Positions 1 through 5,833 of a DNA stretch of 6,762 nt are shown piece by piece (the stretch's first letter is position 1; every line of letters starts with the position of its first letter). The notes under the pieces are model-generated. The model searched no databases and was not told where the DNA came from. It worked only from the letters and a program-made list of their open reading frames with translations. This DNA is from an uncultured Collinsella sp. (GTDB lineage: Bacteria; Actinomycetota; Coriobacteriia; Coriobacteriales; Coriobacteriaceae), in the NCBI GenBank assembly GCA_900554465.1, contig USHF01000084.1, forward strand, positions 1-6,762, read 5' to 3'. The position numbers and the translations under genes were made by a program.

Positions 1-193
1 CGGCCGCGAGCGAGACGCTCGGCATGAGCAGCGAACTTACCGTGAGCGCGCATACGGCGCCTACAACGATGCGGCGTGTCACGCGGCGCCAGCTGCCGTG
101 TGCGAGCAGCGTGCGACGGCGCACGTCGGGCTCGACAAAATGGGCTCCAGAGGTTTTGTCATTGCGCTTGGGGGTCGTGAACAAGGCGGCCAT
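1..193 (-). CDS. N-terminus of a secreted or membrane-anchored protein (partial, runs off left edge)
   Basis: Reading the minus strand from the ATG at 193-191 gives 64 codons without a stop to the window edge, so the 5' end is complete and the 3' end is missing. The product starts MAALFTTPKRND and has a polar, basic first 41 residues ending in an arginine cluster (RRVTRR, about 36-41). A hydrophobic core follows (IVVGAVCALTVSSLLM, about 42-57) and then PSVSLAA, which resembles a signal-peptidase I site. This is what a Sec signal peptide with a long n-region, or a membrane anchor, looks like. TRRIVV is only a loose match to a Tat motif. A GGGAG ribosome binding site (199-203) lies 5 bases before the ATG. 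The mature domain lies outside the window, so no function is assigned. A cell-wall hydrolase is possible but unsupported. The plus-strand frame over the same bases is a shadow. Confidence 0.72.
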   Translation of the reverse strand, partial: MAALFTTPKRNDKTSGAHFVEPDVRRRTLLAHGSWRRVTRRIVVGAVCALTVSSLLMPSVSLAA

Positions 194-198
194 GGTTA

Positions 199-203
199 CT
201 CCC
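199..203 (-). promoter_or_regulatory. Ribosome binding site of the left-edge secreted-protein gene
   Basis: The minus strand reads GGATGGGAGTAACC before the ATG at 193. GGGAG is separated from the start by 5 bases. The same motif and spacing precede the preferred GTG start of kup, which makes both starts more believable. Confidence 0.55.
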
Positions 204-249
204 ATCCTCATAGGGCCTATGCGATTACGCCCAGCATATCTGCAGGATG
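203..249 (-). repeat. Nested inverted repeats in the leader of the left-edge gene
   Basis: An outer pair, CATCCT (plus 203-208) and AGGATG (plus 244-249), encloses a 13-base palindrome CATAGGGCCTATG (209-221). On minus-strand RNA the outer 3' arm directly abuts the GGGAG ribosome binding site at 199-203, so folding could affect translation. The palindrome could instead be an operator, 16-28 bases upstream of the ATG. The repeats are visible directly; any regulatory role is inference. The rest of 194-330 holds no gene I can support and no clear promoter. Confidence 0.4.
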
Positions 250-330
250 TAGCCGGCGGTAGTGCCGTTTGGAGAGCAAAACGTCCAAAACTTGCGAAGC
301 AATACATCGCGCGTCCGTGTGGCGCCTGGC

Positions 331-377
331 TTTAAAAGCAAAGCGCGGAGCCGCTCGATGCGACTCCGCGCTTTGCT
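331..377 (-). terminator. Rho-independent terminator of the purine permease gene
   Basis: A perfect 14-base-pair stem pairs AGCAAAGCGCGGAG (337-350) with CTCCGCGCTTTGCT (364-377) around a 13-base loop. In the minus-strand direction the stem is followed by TTTTAAA. It begins 23 bases after the permease stop codon. The plus-strand side lacks an equally good T run, so it mainly serves the minus strand. Confidence 0.88.
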
Positions 378-400
378 GTTTGGTATTGCGAATCTTGCGC

Positions 401-1714
401 CTACGCTACAAAGAAGTAGACGAGGAAGGCAAGGGCTGCGATCCACATGAGCGGCTTGATCTTGGATGCCTCGCCCTTAAAGAGCGCGACGACCACGTAG
501 GCGATAAAGCCCAGACCAATGCCGGCAGAGATGGAGTAGGTGAAGGGCACGCCGGCGACAATCATGAACGCCGGGAAGCCCTGCGACACGTCGGACCAGT
601 CGATCTCGGAGGCCTCGCTCATCATGAGGTAGCCGACGTAGACCAGAGCACCGCAGGTGGCGGCGCTGGAAACGATGGTGACGATGGGGGAGAAGAACGC
701 GGCGAGAATGAACAGCACGCCGGTGGTGACGGAGGTGAGGCCCGTGCGGCCACCGTCGGCAGCGCCAGAGGTGGACTCGACGAAGGTGGTGATGGAGGAG
801 ACGCCCATAAAGCCACCGGCAGCAGCGGCCACGGAGTCGACGACCAGGATGGGACGGATGTCCTCGACATTGCCGTCCTCGGTCAAGAACTCGCCCTGCT
901 TGGCGATGGCCATCGCGGTGCCCATGGTGTCGAAGAAGTCGCTCATGAGCAGCGAGAAGGCAACGACGAGCAGCATCGGGTCGGTCAGGACCTTCACGAT
1001 GGCAAGGTTGCCGTCGGCAGTGCTGGCAAACGGGGCGCCGAAGGTCGAGAAGTCGAGCGGTGCGATGAGGCCCTCGGGCGCATGGGTGACGCCCAGCGGG
1101 ATTCCGGCGATAACGGCGACGATGATGCCGATGAGCAGCGAGCCCGGCACGTTGCGGGAAGCCAGGGCAACCGTCACGACGATGGAGATGATGCCGACGA
1201 TAAAGGTGGGGGAGGCGATGTCGCCCAGGCCGACGAGCGTACCGGCGCCAGCGGTGATGATGCCGGCGTCGCACAGGCCGATCATGGCGATAAACAGGCC
1301 CAGACCCACCGAGATGGCGTGGCGCAGGACCACGGGGATGGCGTCCATGATGGCCTCGCGCAGGCCGCAAAGGACGAGCAGCAAGATGACGATACCCTCG
1401 AGGAAGATAACGCTCATGGCGACGTGCCAGTCACCGCCGCACATGGTGGTGGTGATGCCCGCGATCATGGCGTTGATGCCCAGGCCTGAAGCGCAGGCGA
1501 GCGGGCGGTTTGCGAAGATGCCCATGCAGATGGTCATGATGCCGGCGCCCAGGCAGGTGGCGCAGGCGAGCGCTCCCGCATCAATGCCAGCGCCCGAGAG
1601 CACTGCGGGGTTGACGGCGATGATGTAGGCCATCGCCAGGAATGTTGTCAGTCCAGCGCGAAGTTCGGTCCCGATTGTGGACTTGCGCTCACTGACGTGA
1701 AAAAGTTCGTCCAT
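401..1714 (-). CDS. NCS2-family (AzgA/PbuG-type) purine base permease
   Basis: This is a 437-residue polytopic membrane protein, typical length for the AzgA-like branch of the NCS2 nucleobase transporters, which import adenine, guanine or hypoxanthine, probably with protons. Family hallmarks are visible: ELRAGLTTFLAMAYIIAVNP near residues 17-36, GLGINAMIAG near 77-86, DFFDTMGT at 259-266, ESTSGAADGGRTG at 313-325, and FTYSIS followed by GIGLGFIAYV near the C-terminus. The remainder is a series of hydrophobic segments fitting 12-14 membrane spans. The chosen start (MDELFHVSERK) is preceded by GGAAAGG about 6 bases upstream. The in-frame ATG at 1759 would add 15 residues that do not resemble the family and lacks a good ribosome binding site. 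The gene is divergent from the deformylase-like gene and has its own terminator. Substrate preference among purines cannot be read from the sequence. Confidence 0.93.
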   Translation of the reverse strand: MDELFHVSERKSTIGTELRAGLTTFLAMAYIIAVNPAVLSGAGIDAGALACATCLGAGIMTICMGIFANRPLACASGLGINAMIAGITTTMCGGDWHVAMSVIFLEGIVILLLVLCGLREAIMDAIPVVLRHAISVGLGLFIAMIGLCDAGIITAGAGTLVGLGDIASPTFIVGIISIVVTVALASRNVPGSLLIGIIVAVIAGIPLGVTHAPEGLIAPLDFSTFGAPFASTADGNLAIVKVLTDPMLLVVAFSLLMSDFFDTMGTAMAIAKQGEFLTEDGNVEDIRPILVVDSVAAAAGGFMGVSSITTFVESTSGAADGGRTGLTSVTTGVLFILAAFFSPIVTIVSSAATCGALVYVGYLMMSEASEIDWSDVSQGFPAFMIVAGVPFTYSISAGIGLGFIAYVVVALFKGEASKIKPLMWIAALAFLVYFFVA

Positions 1715-1769
1715 GCATACCCTTTCCTTGTTCGGCCCCGAGTTTAGGCCGATTGACACGAACTCATTT

Positions 1770-1775
1770 ACTATA
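1770..1775 (-). promoter_or_regulatory. Candidate -10 box of the purine permease promoter
   Basis: The minus strand reads TATAGT here, 56 bases upstream of the permease ATG. No convincing -35 hexamer lies 16-18 bases further upstream, so this is tentative. The implied leader of about 50 bases is too short for a purine riboswitch. Confidence 0.35.
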
Positions 1776-1780
1776 TCGCC

Positions 1781-1888
1781 TTTACAACCTTGCTGTTCCT
1801 CGCATGTTGATGTTCGGCGCTTTGTAACAGACGGACGGTATTTATCGCATGAAAATGTGTGGGTACCGTATACTTAAGCGGTTACAAC
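1781..1888. repeat. Three TTGTAA/TTACAA half-sites between divergent genes
   Basis: TTACAA occurs at 1782-1787, TTGTAA at 1822-1827 and TTACAA at 1882-1887. The last two form a perfect 7-base inverted pair (TTGTAAC at 1822-1828, GTTACAA at 1881-1887). The starts are 40 and 60 bases apart. The first lies next to the permease -10 candidate, and the third falls near the expected transcription start of the deformylase-like gene. A shared regulator is possible, but short AT-rich hexamers can recur by chance. Confidence 0.3.
1869..1874 (+). promoter_or_regulatory. Candidate -10 box for the deformylase-like gene
   Basis: TATACT matches the sigma-70-type -10 consensus at five of six positions and lies 33 bases upstream of the ATG at 1908. 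The region 16-18 bases further upstream (about 1845-1852) has no good -35 match. Transcription would begin near 1881. Confidence 0.45.
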
Positions 1889-1897
1889 GACCCCTAT

Positions 1898-1903
1898 GGA
1901 GGA
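1898..1903 (+). promoter_or_regulatory. Ribosome binding site that decides the deformylase-like start
   Basis: GGAGGA sits 4 bases before the ATG at 1908 and overlaps the upstream in-frame ATG at 1896. Because the Shine-Dalgarno sequence lies inside codons 1-3 of the longer reading, 1908 is the better start. Confidence 0.8.
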
Positions 1904-1907
1904 ACGT

Positions 1908-2327
1908 ATGATTAAAGAGCTTTGCCACGACGAGGCTATCCTGTCCCAGCGTTGCGAGGTTGCGACCGTCGAGGACGAGTCGGTTGCTCAGGACCTGATC
2001 GATACCATCAAGTCGCTCGATGATGCCGGCTGCTTGGCCGCCAACCAGATCGGCGTTACCAAGAAGGTCTGCGTCTACCTGGACGACGCCGGCGAGCCCC
2101 ACGTGCTCTACAACCCCCGTCTGGTGTTTGGCCTGGGCGCCAGCAAGATGGAGGAGAGCTGCCTGACGCACGAGGAAGTCACCAAGTCCACGCGCTATAT
2201 CAAGTGCAAGGTTGCCTTTGACCAGATCGTCGATGGCAAGATGCGCGAGCGCAAGCAGGACTTTGTGGGCTTCGAGGCGCAGATGGTCCAGCATATGATC
2301 GACCACTGTCTTGGAAAGTTGGTCTAA
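1908..2327 (+). CDS. Short peptide-deformylase-family (def-like) protein with altered active site (HMIDH)
   Basis: This 139-residue protein is related to the short clostridial-type peptide deformylases. Those metalloenzymes remove the formyl group from the initiator methionine of new proteins. The family layout is recognisable: N-terminal MIKELCHDEAILSQ, motif 1 as GCLAANQ (residues 41-47, for GxGxAAxQ), motif 2 as ESCLT (83-87, for EGCLS) and motif 3 as QHMIDH (128-133, for QHExDH). The three expected metal ligands, Cys85, His129 and His133, are present, as is Gln47. The catalytic glutamate of HExxH is Met130, and glycines in motifs 1 and 2 are Cys42 and Ser84. It may therefore bind metal but deformylate poorly or not at all. 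A normal def gene would be expected elsewhere. Codon use and frame look intact, so it is not an obvious pseudogene. It has its own promoter candidate and a downstream terminator. Confidence 0.85.
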   Translation: MIKELCHDEAILSQRCEVATVEDESVAQDLIDTIKSLDDAGCLAANQIGVTKKVCVYLDDAGEPHVLYNPRLVFGLGASKMEESCLTHEEVTKSTRYIKCKVAFDQIVDGKMRERKQDFVGFEAQMVQHMIDHCLGKLV

Positions 2328-2329
2328 GG

Positions 2330-2363
2330 GGACCAAAGCACCGCACTTCGTCTCTTTTGGTCC
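2330..2363 (+). other. Hairpin directly after the deformylase-like gene
   Basis: GGACCAAA (2330-2337) pairs perfectly with TTTGGTCC (2356-2363) around an 18-base loop, starting 3 bases after the stop codon. No T run follows it. Its 3' arm shares 2360-2363 with the next hairpin, so the two stems compete. Confidence 0.5.
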
Positions 2364-2400
2364 GGGCGTGACATTGTTGTCATGTCCGGGCTTTTGTGTT
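2360..2400 (+). terminator. Rho-independent terminator of the deformylase-like gene
   Basis: The sequence 2360-2373 pairs with 2378-2391 around a TTGT loop. The core is CCGGGCGTGACA against TGTCATGTCCGG, with two G-U wobbles and a G-U/G-C extension. It is followed by TTTTGTGTTT. It separates the deformylase-like gene from the bile salt hydrolase gene unless the upstream competing hairpin relieves it. Confidence 0.8.
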
Positions 2401-2448
2401 TAGCGCCTTTTTGTTTGGTGACAATAACCTTAGCAGGACCGTAAAGCT

Positions 2449-2454
2449 AGGAGG
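2449..2454 (+). promoter_or_regulatory. Ribosome binding site that decides the bile salt hydrolase start
   Basis: AGGAGG lies 4 bases before the ATG at 2459. That start places Cys at position 2, which the enzyme family requires. No clear -35/-10 pair is visible between the terminator and this site. Confidence 0.85.
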
Positions 2455-2458
2455 CGCT

Positions 2459-3424
2459 ATGTGCACGAGCATTCGATTTACCGATAATTCTGGCCACATG
2501 TATCTGGGCCGCAACCTCGACTGGAGCTTTGACTACGGCCAACAGGTTCGCGTGATGCCGCGCGGGTTCCACATTCCGTATTCGTTTATCGACGATGCGT
2601 CGGCGGCACACGCGGTAATCGGCATGTGCATCGATTACAAGAACTATCCCATGTTTTTCGACTGTGGTAACGATGCGGGTCTGGCTGTGGCGGGGCTCAA
2701 CTTTCCCGGCTATGCCGAGTATGCCGAGGGCCCTGTCGACGGCAAGAACAATATCGCGGCCTATGAGTTTCCCCTGTGGGTGGCAGCGACGTTCTCGACG
2801 GTCGATGAGGTCGAGGCCGCGCTGCGCGACACGGTGATTGTCGCCAAATCTGCCGGAGAGGGGCTGGGCGTGTCGCTGCTCCATTGGATTATCGGCGACA
2901 GCCAGCGCAGCATCGTGGTCGAGATGATGGCTGACGGCCTGCATGTATACGACGATCCGGTCGACACCCTTGCCAACCAGCCGACCTTCCCGTGGCACAT
3001 GGAAAACCTGCGCACCTATATCACGGCCACAAGCGATTTTCCGCAGACGGCGACATGGCGTGGCGCCGAGCTCAAGCCCTATGGCGCGGGTGCCGGCATG
3101 CGCGGTATTCCGGGTGACTGCTATTCGCCGAGCCGTTTTGTAAAGGCGGCGTACCTCAATGCCAATTACCCGCAAAAGGAGAGCGAGACCGAAAACGTCG
3201 TCCGCATGTTCCGTTCACTCGAGGGCGTGGTGATGATCGAGGGAGCGTCCAGGATGGGCGATGGCAAGTTCGAGAAGACTATCTACACCGGATGCTTTAG
3301 CGCGCGCACGGGCAATTATTACTACGCGATGTATGGGGATCCGTCGATTCGCTACGTGAGCCTGATGGATGCCGAGGGCGCGAGCCCCGATAGGCTCGTG
3401 GTTCCCGAGCCGCGCCGTTCGTAG
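2459..3424 (+). CDS. bsh: Choloylglycine hydrolase / bile salt hydrolase (linear amide C-N hydrolase, Ntn family)
   Basis: The 321-residue product is the usual size for cytoplasmic bile salt hydrolases, which cut the amide bond of glycine- or taurine-conjugated bile acids. Removal of Met1 exposes the N-terminal nucleophile Cys2. The catalytic set known from the Clostridium perfringens and Bifidobacterium enzymes can be placed: Cys2 (MCTSIRF), Arg18 and Asp21 (GRNLDWSF), Asn81 (GLNFPGYA), Asn173 (ANQPTF) and Arg226 (YSPSRF). Asn at 81, where penicillin V acylases carry Tyr, favours bile salts over penicillin V. WHMENLRTYI (about 179-188) and GAGMRGIPGD (211-220) also fit the family. The usual NNP is NQP here, a small deviation. 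There is no signal peptide. The longer in-frame reading from 2396 is rejected because it would bury Cys2 and starts inside the terminator. The gene lies after a terminator and converges on kup. Taurine or glycine preference cannot be read from the sequence. Confidence 0.94.
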   Translation: MCTSIRFTDNSGHMYLGRNLDWSFDYGQQVRVMPRGFHIPYSFIDDASAAHAVIGMCIDYKNYPMFFDCGNDAGLAVAGLNFPGYAEYAEGPVDGKNNIAAYEFPLWVAATFSTVDEVEAALRDTVIVAKSAGEGLGVSLLHWIIGDSQRSIVVEMMADGLHVYDDPVDTLANQPTFPWHMENLRTYITATSDFPQTATWRGAELKPYGAGAGMRGIPGDCYSPSRFVKAAYLNANYPQKESETENVVRMFRSLEGVVMIEGASRMGDGKFEKTIYTGCFSARTGNYYYAMYGDPSIRYVSLMDAEGASPDRLVVPEPRRS

Positions 3425-3447
3425 CTCACTGGTTCGTTGCGACATAA

Positions 3448-3483
3448 AACGGCCTCGCACCTCTTATGAGATGCGAGGCCGTT
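3448..3483. terminator. Shared bidirectional terminator between bsh and kup
   Basis: A 12-base-pair stem joins AACGGCCTCGCA (3448-3459) with TGCGAGGCCGTT (3472-3483). An inner CTC/GAG stem (3461-3463 with 3468-3470) closes a TTAT loop. On the minus strand it is followed by TTTTATG, so it serves kup best, starting 22 bases after the kup stop. On the plus strand it follows bsh by 23 bases, but the T run (GTTGTC) is weak. Confidence 0.85.
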
Positions 3484-3505
3484 GTCGCCAATGGCTGGTG
3501 GCGTG

Positions 3506-5734
3506 TTAGAAGTTGGCGTCGTTGAACTGGTTGCTCTCGAGTCCGTCGAGTTGCTGTTCGGGCGTATCGGCGACGCTCTCGAGCAGCTCGGTGGGATCGA
3601 CGTTCATGCTCTTGCCGGCCTCGTTGCCGTTGACCAAGTCGTCCGAGAAGATGTCGACCTCCATTTCCTCGGCCTCTTCGATCTGAACCTCGAGCGGCAC
3701 CTGGGTGCGCACAAGTTTGACGGCCGGGCGCATGCGAGCAAAGAGCGGTACGTACTCAATGATGATGGCCGCGTTCTCGAGACCGTACCAGCGTGCCGGG
3801 CTTCCGCAGGCGCGGCGGACGGCGTACTTGATGGCCATCACGCGGTGGTCATTGCGGTTGATGTCCGTTTCGGGGGCAAGCATCTTGCGCAGCATGCAAA
3901 AGCGGAAGTCACCTACGTTGCCGCGCGTCTCGTAGATGGAGTAGGTGTGATGTTGCGGCGGCAGCTCGCCCGATGCCATCAGGTCGCCGACGATCTGACG
4001 CAGATAGGCGTTGACGCGCTGGTTGACCTTAAAGCCCAGGTCCAGGCGCACGCGGAACAAAAAGTCCGTGCCAAAGGTCTCGACGGAATACTCGTGCGTA
4101 TAGGGTTCGTCGGTAACGTGCACGTTGATGAACCAATATGCCTTGGCGCGCTTGGGGTGCTTGTCCAGGATGGAATAGAGCACGTCGCGGTCGAGTGTGA
4201 GCGGGTCGGGGCTGTTGGTGAGAAATACCAGATTGTCGGCGAGCACGGGATAGGTCTCGTCATTGCGCAGGCGATTGAGCTGGTCGATGTACTTGGAGAC
4301 GGGCAGCAGGATCGTCTGCGTGCGCTCGATGGCGGTGCCGCGACGCCACACATACATAAGGCCAAACAGCAGTGCGGCCAAGAAGATCATCACATAGCCG
4401 CCGTCAAAGAACATGGTGAGGCACGAGGCGAAAAAGCACAGCTCAATGGCGCCGAAGAGCAGGGCGAAGACGCAGGCGCCCAGCTTGTGCTTGAGAATGC
4501 CGGCGATATAGCTCGTCAAAAGCGTGGTGGTCATAAGCATGGTCACGGTAATGGCGAGGCCGTAGGCACTCTCCATGCGCTCGGAGTTTTGGAACAGCAG
4601 CACGATGAAGATGCAGCCGACCCACATGATGTTATTGACGAGTGGAATATAGAGCTGGCCCTTGGTGTCGCTGGGGTAGTGGATGCGCAGGTGCGGCATA
4701 AGGTTGAGGCGCGTTGCCTCGGATACCAGCGAGAACGAGCCGGTGATGAGCGCCTGTGAGGCGATGATGGCCGCCACGGCCGAAAGCACGATGGCAAAGG
4801 GGCGCAGGGGCTCGGGGAGCATCATATAGAACGGGTTGACGATATCCATCGCGAGCATCTGGGGGTTGGAGTTATTGGCGAGTAGCCAAGCTCCCTGACC
4901 CAGATAGTTGAGGATAAGGGCCGCCTTAACAAATGGCCAGGATGCATAGATGTTTGCCTTGCCCACGTGGCCCATGTCCGAGTAGAGTGCCTCGGCACCG
5001 GTTGTCGACAGGAAGACAAAGCCGAGCACCATAATGCCCGAATGGTTGATGGGCGAGAACAGGAACATAATGCCGCGGATGGGGTTGAGCGCGCGCAAGA
5101 TGGACAGGTTGCCGAGCATGTTGAACAGACCGGCGCCTGCCAGGAACAGGAACCACAGCGTCATGAGCGGGCCGAACAGCTTGCCGATTGACGAGGTGCC
5201 GGCGCGCTGCATGGCAAATAGGCCGCAGATAATGATGATGGTGATGATGATGACGTTGGTCTGGCCGTCGCCCAGCAGCGCATGGCCCCATTCGATGGTG
5301 CGTAGACCCTCGATGGCTGTGGTGACCGTGACGGCGGGGGTGAGGATGCCGTCGGCGAGCAGCGCCGCGCCGCCGATCATGGCGGGCAGAATCAGCCATG
5401 GTGCCACCTTGCGTACGAGGCTGAACAGGGCGAAGATGCCGCCTTCGTTGTGGTTGTCGGCCTTCATGGCGATTACCACGTACTTGACCGTGGTCACGAG
5501 CGTCATGGTCCAGATGACGAGCGAAAGCGCGCCCAGGATCATGTCCTCGCTGACGGTACCGATGCCGCCGTTGTTGGCGACGATTGATTTCATGGTGTAC
5601 ATAGGGCTCGTGCCGATGTCGCCATAGACGACGCCGAGCGTTACGAGCAGCATGCCAGCGGAGAGGGGGATGGCTCCGTGCCCGCCTTGCCCGCGCTGGT
5701 CTTGGAGGTTTGCCTCCAGTTTGTTGTGTGCCAC
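3506..5734 (-). CDS. kup: Kup-family low-affinity potassium transporter
   Basis: The product (742 residues from the chosen start) is a Kup/HAK/KT potassium importer, probably a K+/H+ symporter of the plasma membrane. The signature GVVYGDIGTSPMY lies at residues 34-46, DNHNEGGIFAL at 93-103 and ADGILTPA at 127-134 with AIEGL at 140-144. About 12 hydrophobic spans fill roughly the first 450 residues, followed by a soluble cytoplasmic domain. Escherichia coli Kup has 622 residues. The excess here is mostly a C-terminal tail of about 60 residues rich in Asp and Glu after the canonical end (near VQIEEAEEMEVDIFSDD). Start choice: a GTG at 5734 has AAGGGAG 5 bases upstream, whereas the in-frame ATG at 5752 (six residues longer) has no ribosome binding site. 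The membrane core is unaffected. No c-di-AMP riboswitch motif is visible in the leader. Confidence 0.93.
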   Translation of the reverse strand: MAHNKLEANLQDQRGQGGHGAIPLSAGMLLVTLGVVYGDIGTSPMYTMKSIVANNGGIGTVSEDMILGALSLVIWTMTLVTTVKYVVIAMKADNHNEGGIFALFSLVRKVAPWLILPAMIGGAALLADGILTPAVTVTTAIEGLRTIEWGHALLGDGQTNVIIITIIIICGLFAMQRAGTSSIGKLFGPLMTLWFLFLAGAGLFNMLGNLSILRALNPIRGIMFLFSPINHSGIMVLGFVFLSTTGAEALYSDMGHVGKANIYASWPFVKAALILNYLGQGAWLLANNSNPQMLAMDIVNPFYMMLPEPLRPFAIVLSAVAAIIASQALITGSFSLVSEATRLNLMPHLRIHYPSDTKGQLYIPLVNNIMWVGCIFIVLLFQNSERMESAYGLAITVTMLMTTTLLTSYIAGILKHKLGACVFALLFGAIELCFFASCLTMFFDGGYVMIFLAALLFGLMYVWRRGTAIERTQTILLPVSKYIDQLNRLRNDETYPVLADNLVFLTNSPDPLTLDRDVLYSILDKHPKRAKAYWFINVHVTDEPYTHEYSVETFGTDFLFRVRLDLGFKVNQRVNAYLRQIVGDLMASGELPPQHHTYSIYETRGNVGDFRFCMLRKMLAPETDINRNDHRVMAIKYAVRRACGSPARWYGLENAAIIIEYVPLFARMRPAVKLVRTQVPLEVQIEEAEEMEVDIFSDDLVNGNEAGKSMNVDPTELLESVADTPEQQLDGLESNQFNDANF

Positions 5735-5739
5735 GAGGA

Positions 5740-5746
5740 CTCCCTT
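5740..5746 (-). promoter_or_regulatory. Ribosome binding site supporting the kup GTG start
   Basis: The minus strand reads AAGGGAG, then TCCTC, then GTG at 5734. The motif lies inside codons 3-5 of the alternative ATG start at 5752, which has no ribosome binding site of its own. Confidence 0.55.
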
Positions 5747-5789
5747 AGACATCCGGTTATCTGTCTAGGACAAAAAACTTTATGCCGTC

Positions 5790-5795
5790 TTTATA
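5790..5795 (-). promoter_or_regulatory. Possible -10 box for kup
   Basis: The minus strand reads TATAAA, preceded by TG, in the AT-rich 5753-5891 interval, 56 bases before the GTG. No good -35 hexamer is found at normal spacing, so this is weak. The interval holds no gene I can support. Confidence 0.3.
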
Positions 5796-5833
5796 CATAC
5801 AAGAGCAGTTTGGCACATCGGGTTATTTTAGAC

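Noticed and set aside
24..335. 103-codon plus-strand open frame at the left edge
   Set aside because: It runs antisense to the secreted-protein start and through noncoding leader, with basic low-complexity content and no ribosome binding site.
269..1628. Long plus-strand open frames (406 and 323 codons) opposite the purine permease
   Set aside because: They are shadows of the G+C-rich permease gene: low-complexity, Asp/Gly/His- or Met/Pro/Ser-rich translations with no ribosome binding site and no family resemblance.
1753..1777. TTGACA (1753-1758) with TATATC (1772-1777) as a plus-strand promoter
   Set aside because: The spacer is only 13 bases, too short for a sigma-70-type promoter.
1715..1800. 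Purine riboswitch upstream of the purine permease
   Set aside because: Many such permeases have one, but the leader after the -10 candidate is only about 50 bases and shows no aptamer-like core.
1730..1817. PurR-box-like CCGAAC cores on the minus strand (1730-1735 and 1812-1817)
   Set aside because: They are about 82 bases apart rather than the close pair typical of PurBoxes, the flanks do not match, and the hexamer is common in G+C-rich DNA.
3482..4759. 425-codon plus-strand open frame opposite kup
   Set aside because: It starts inside the shared terminator hairpin and mirrors kup codon bias. The kup frame has unmistakable family motifs over the same bases.
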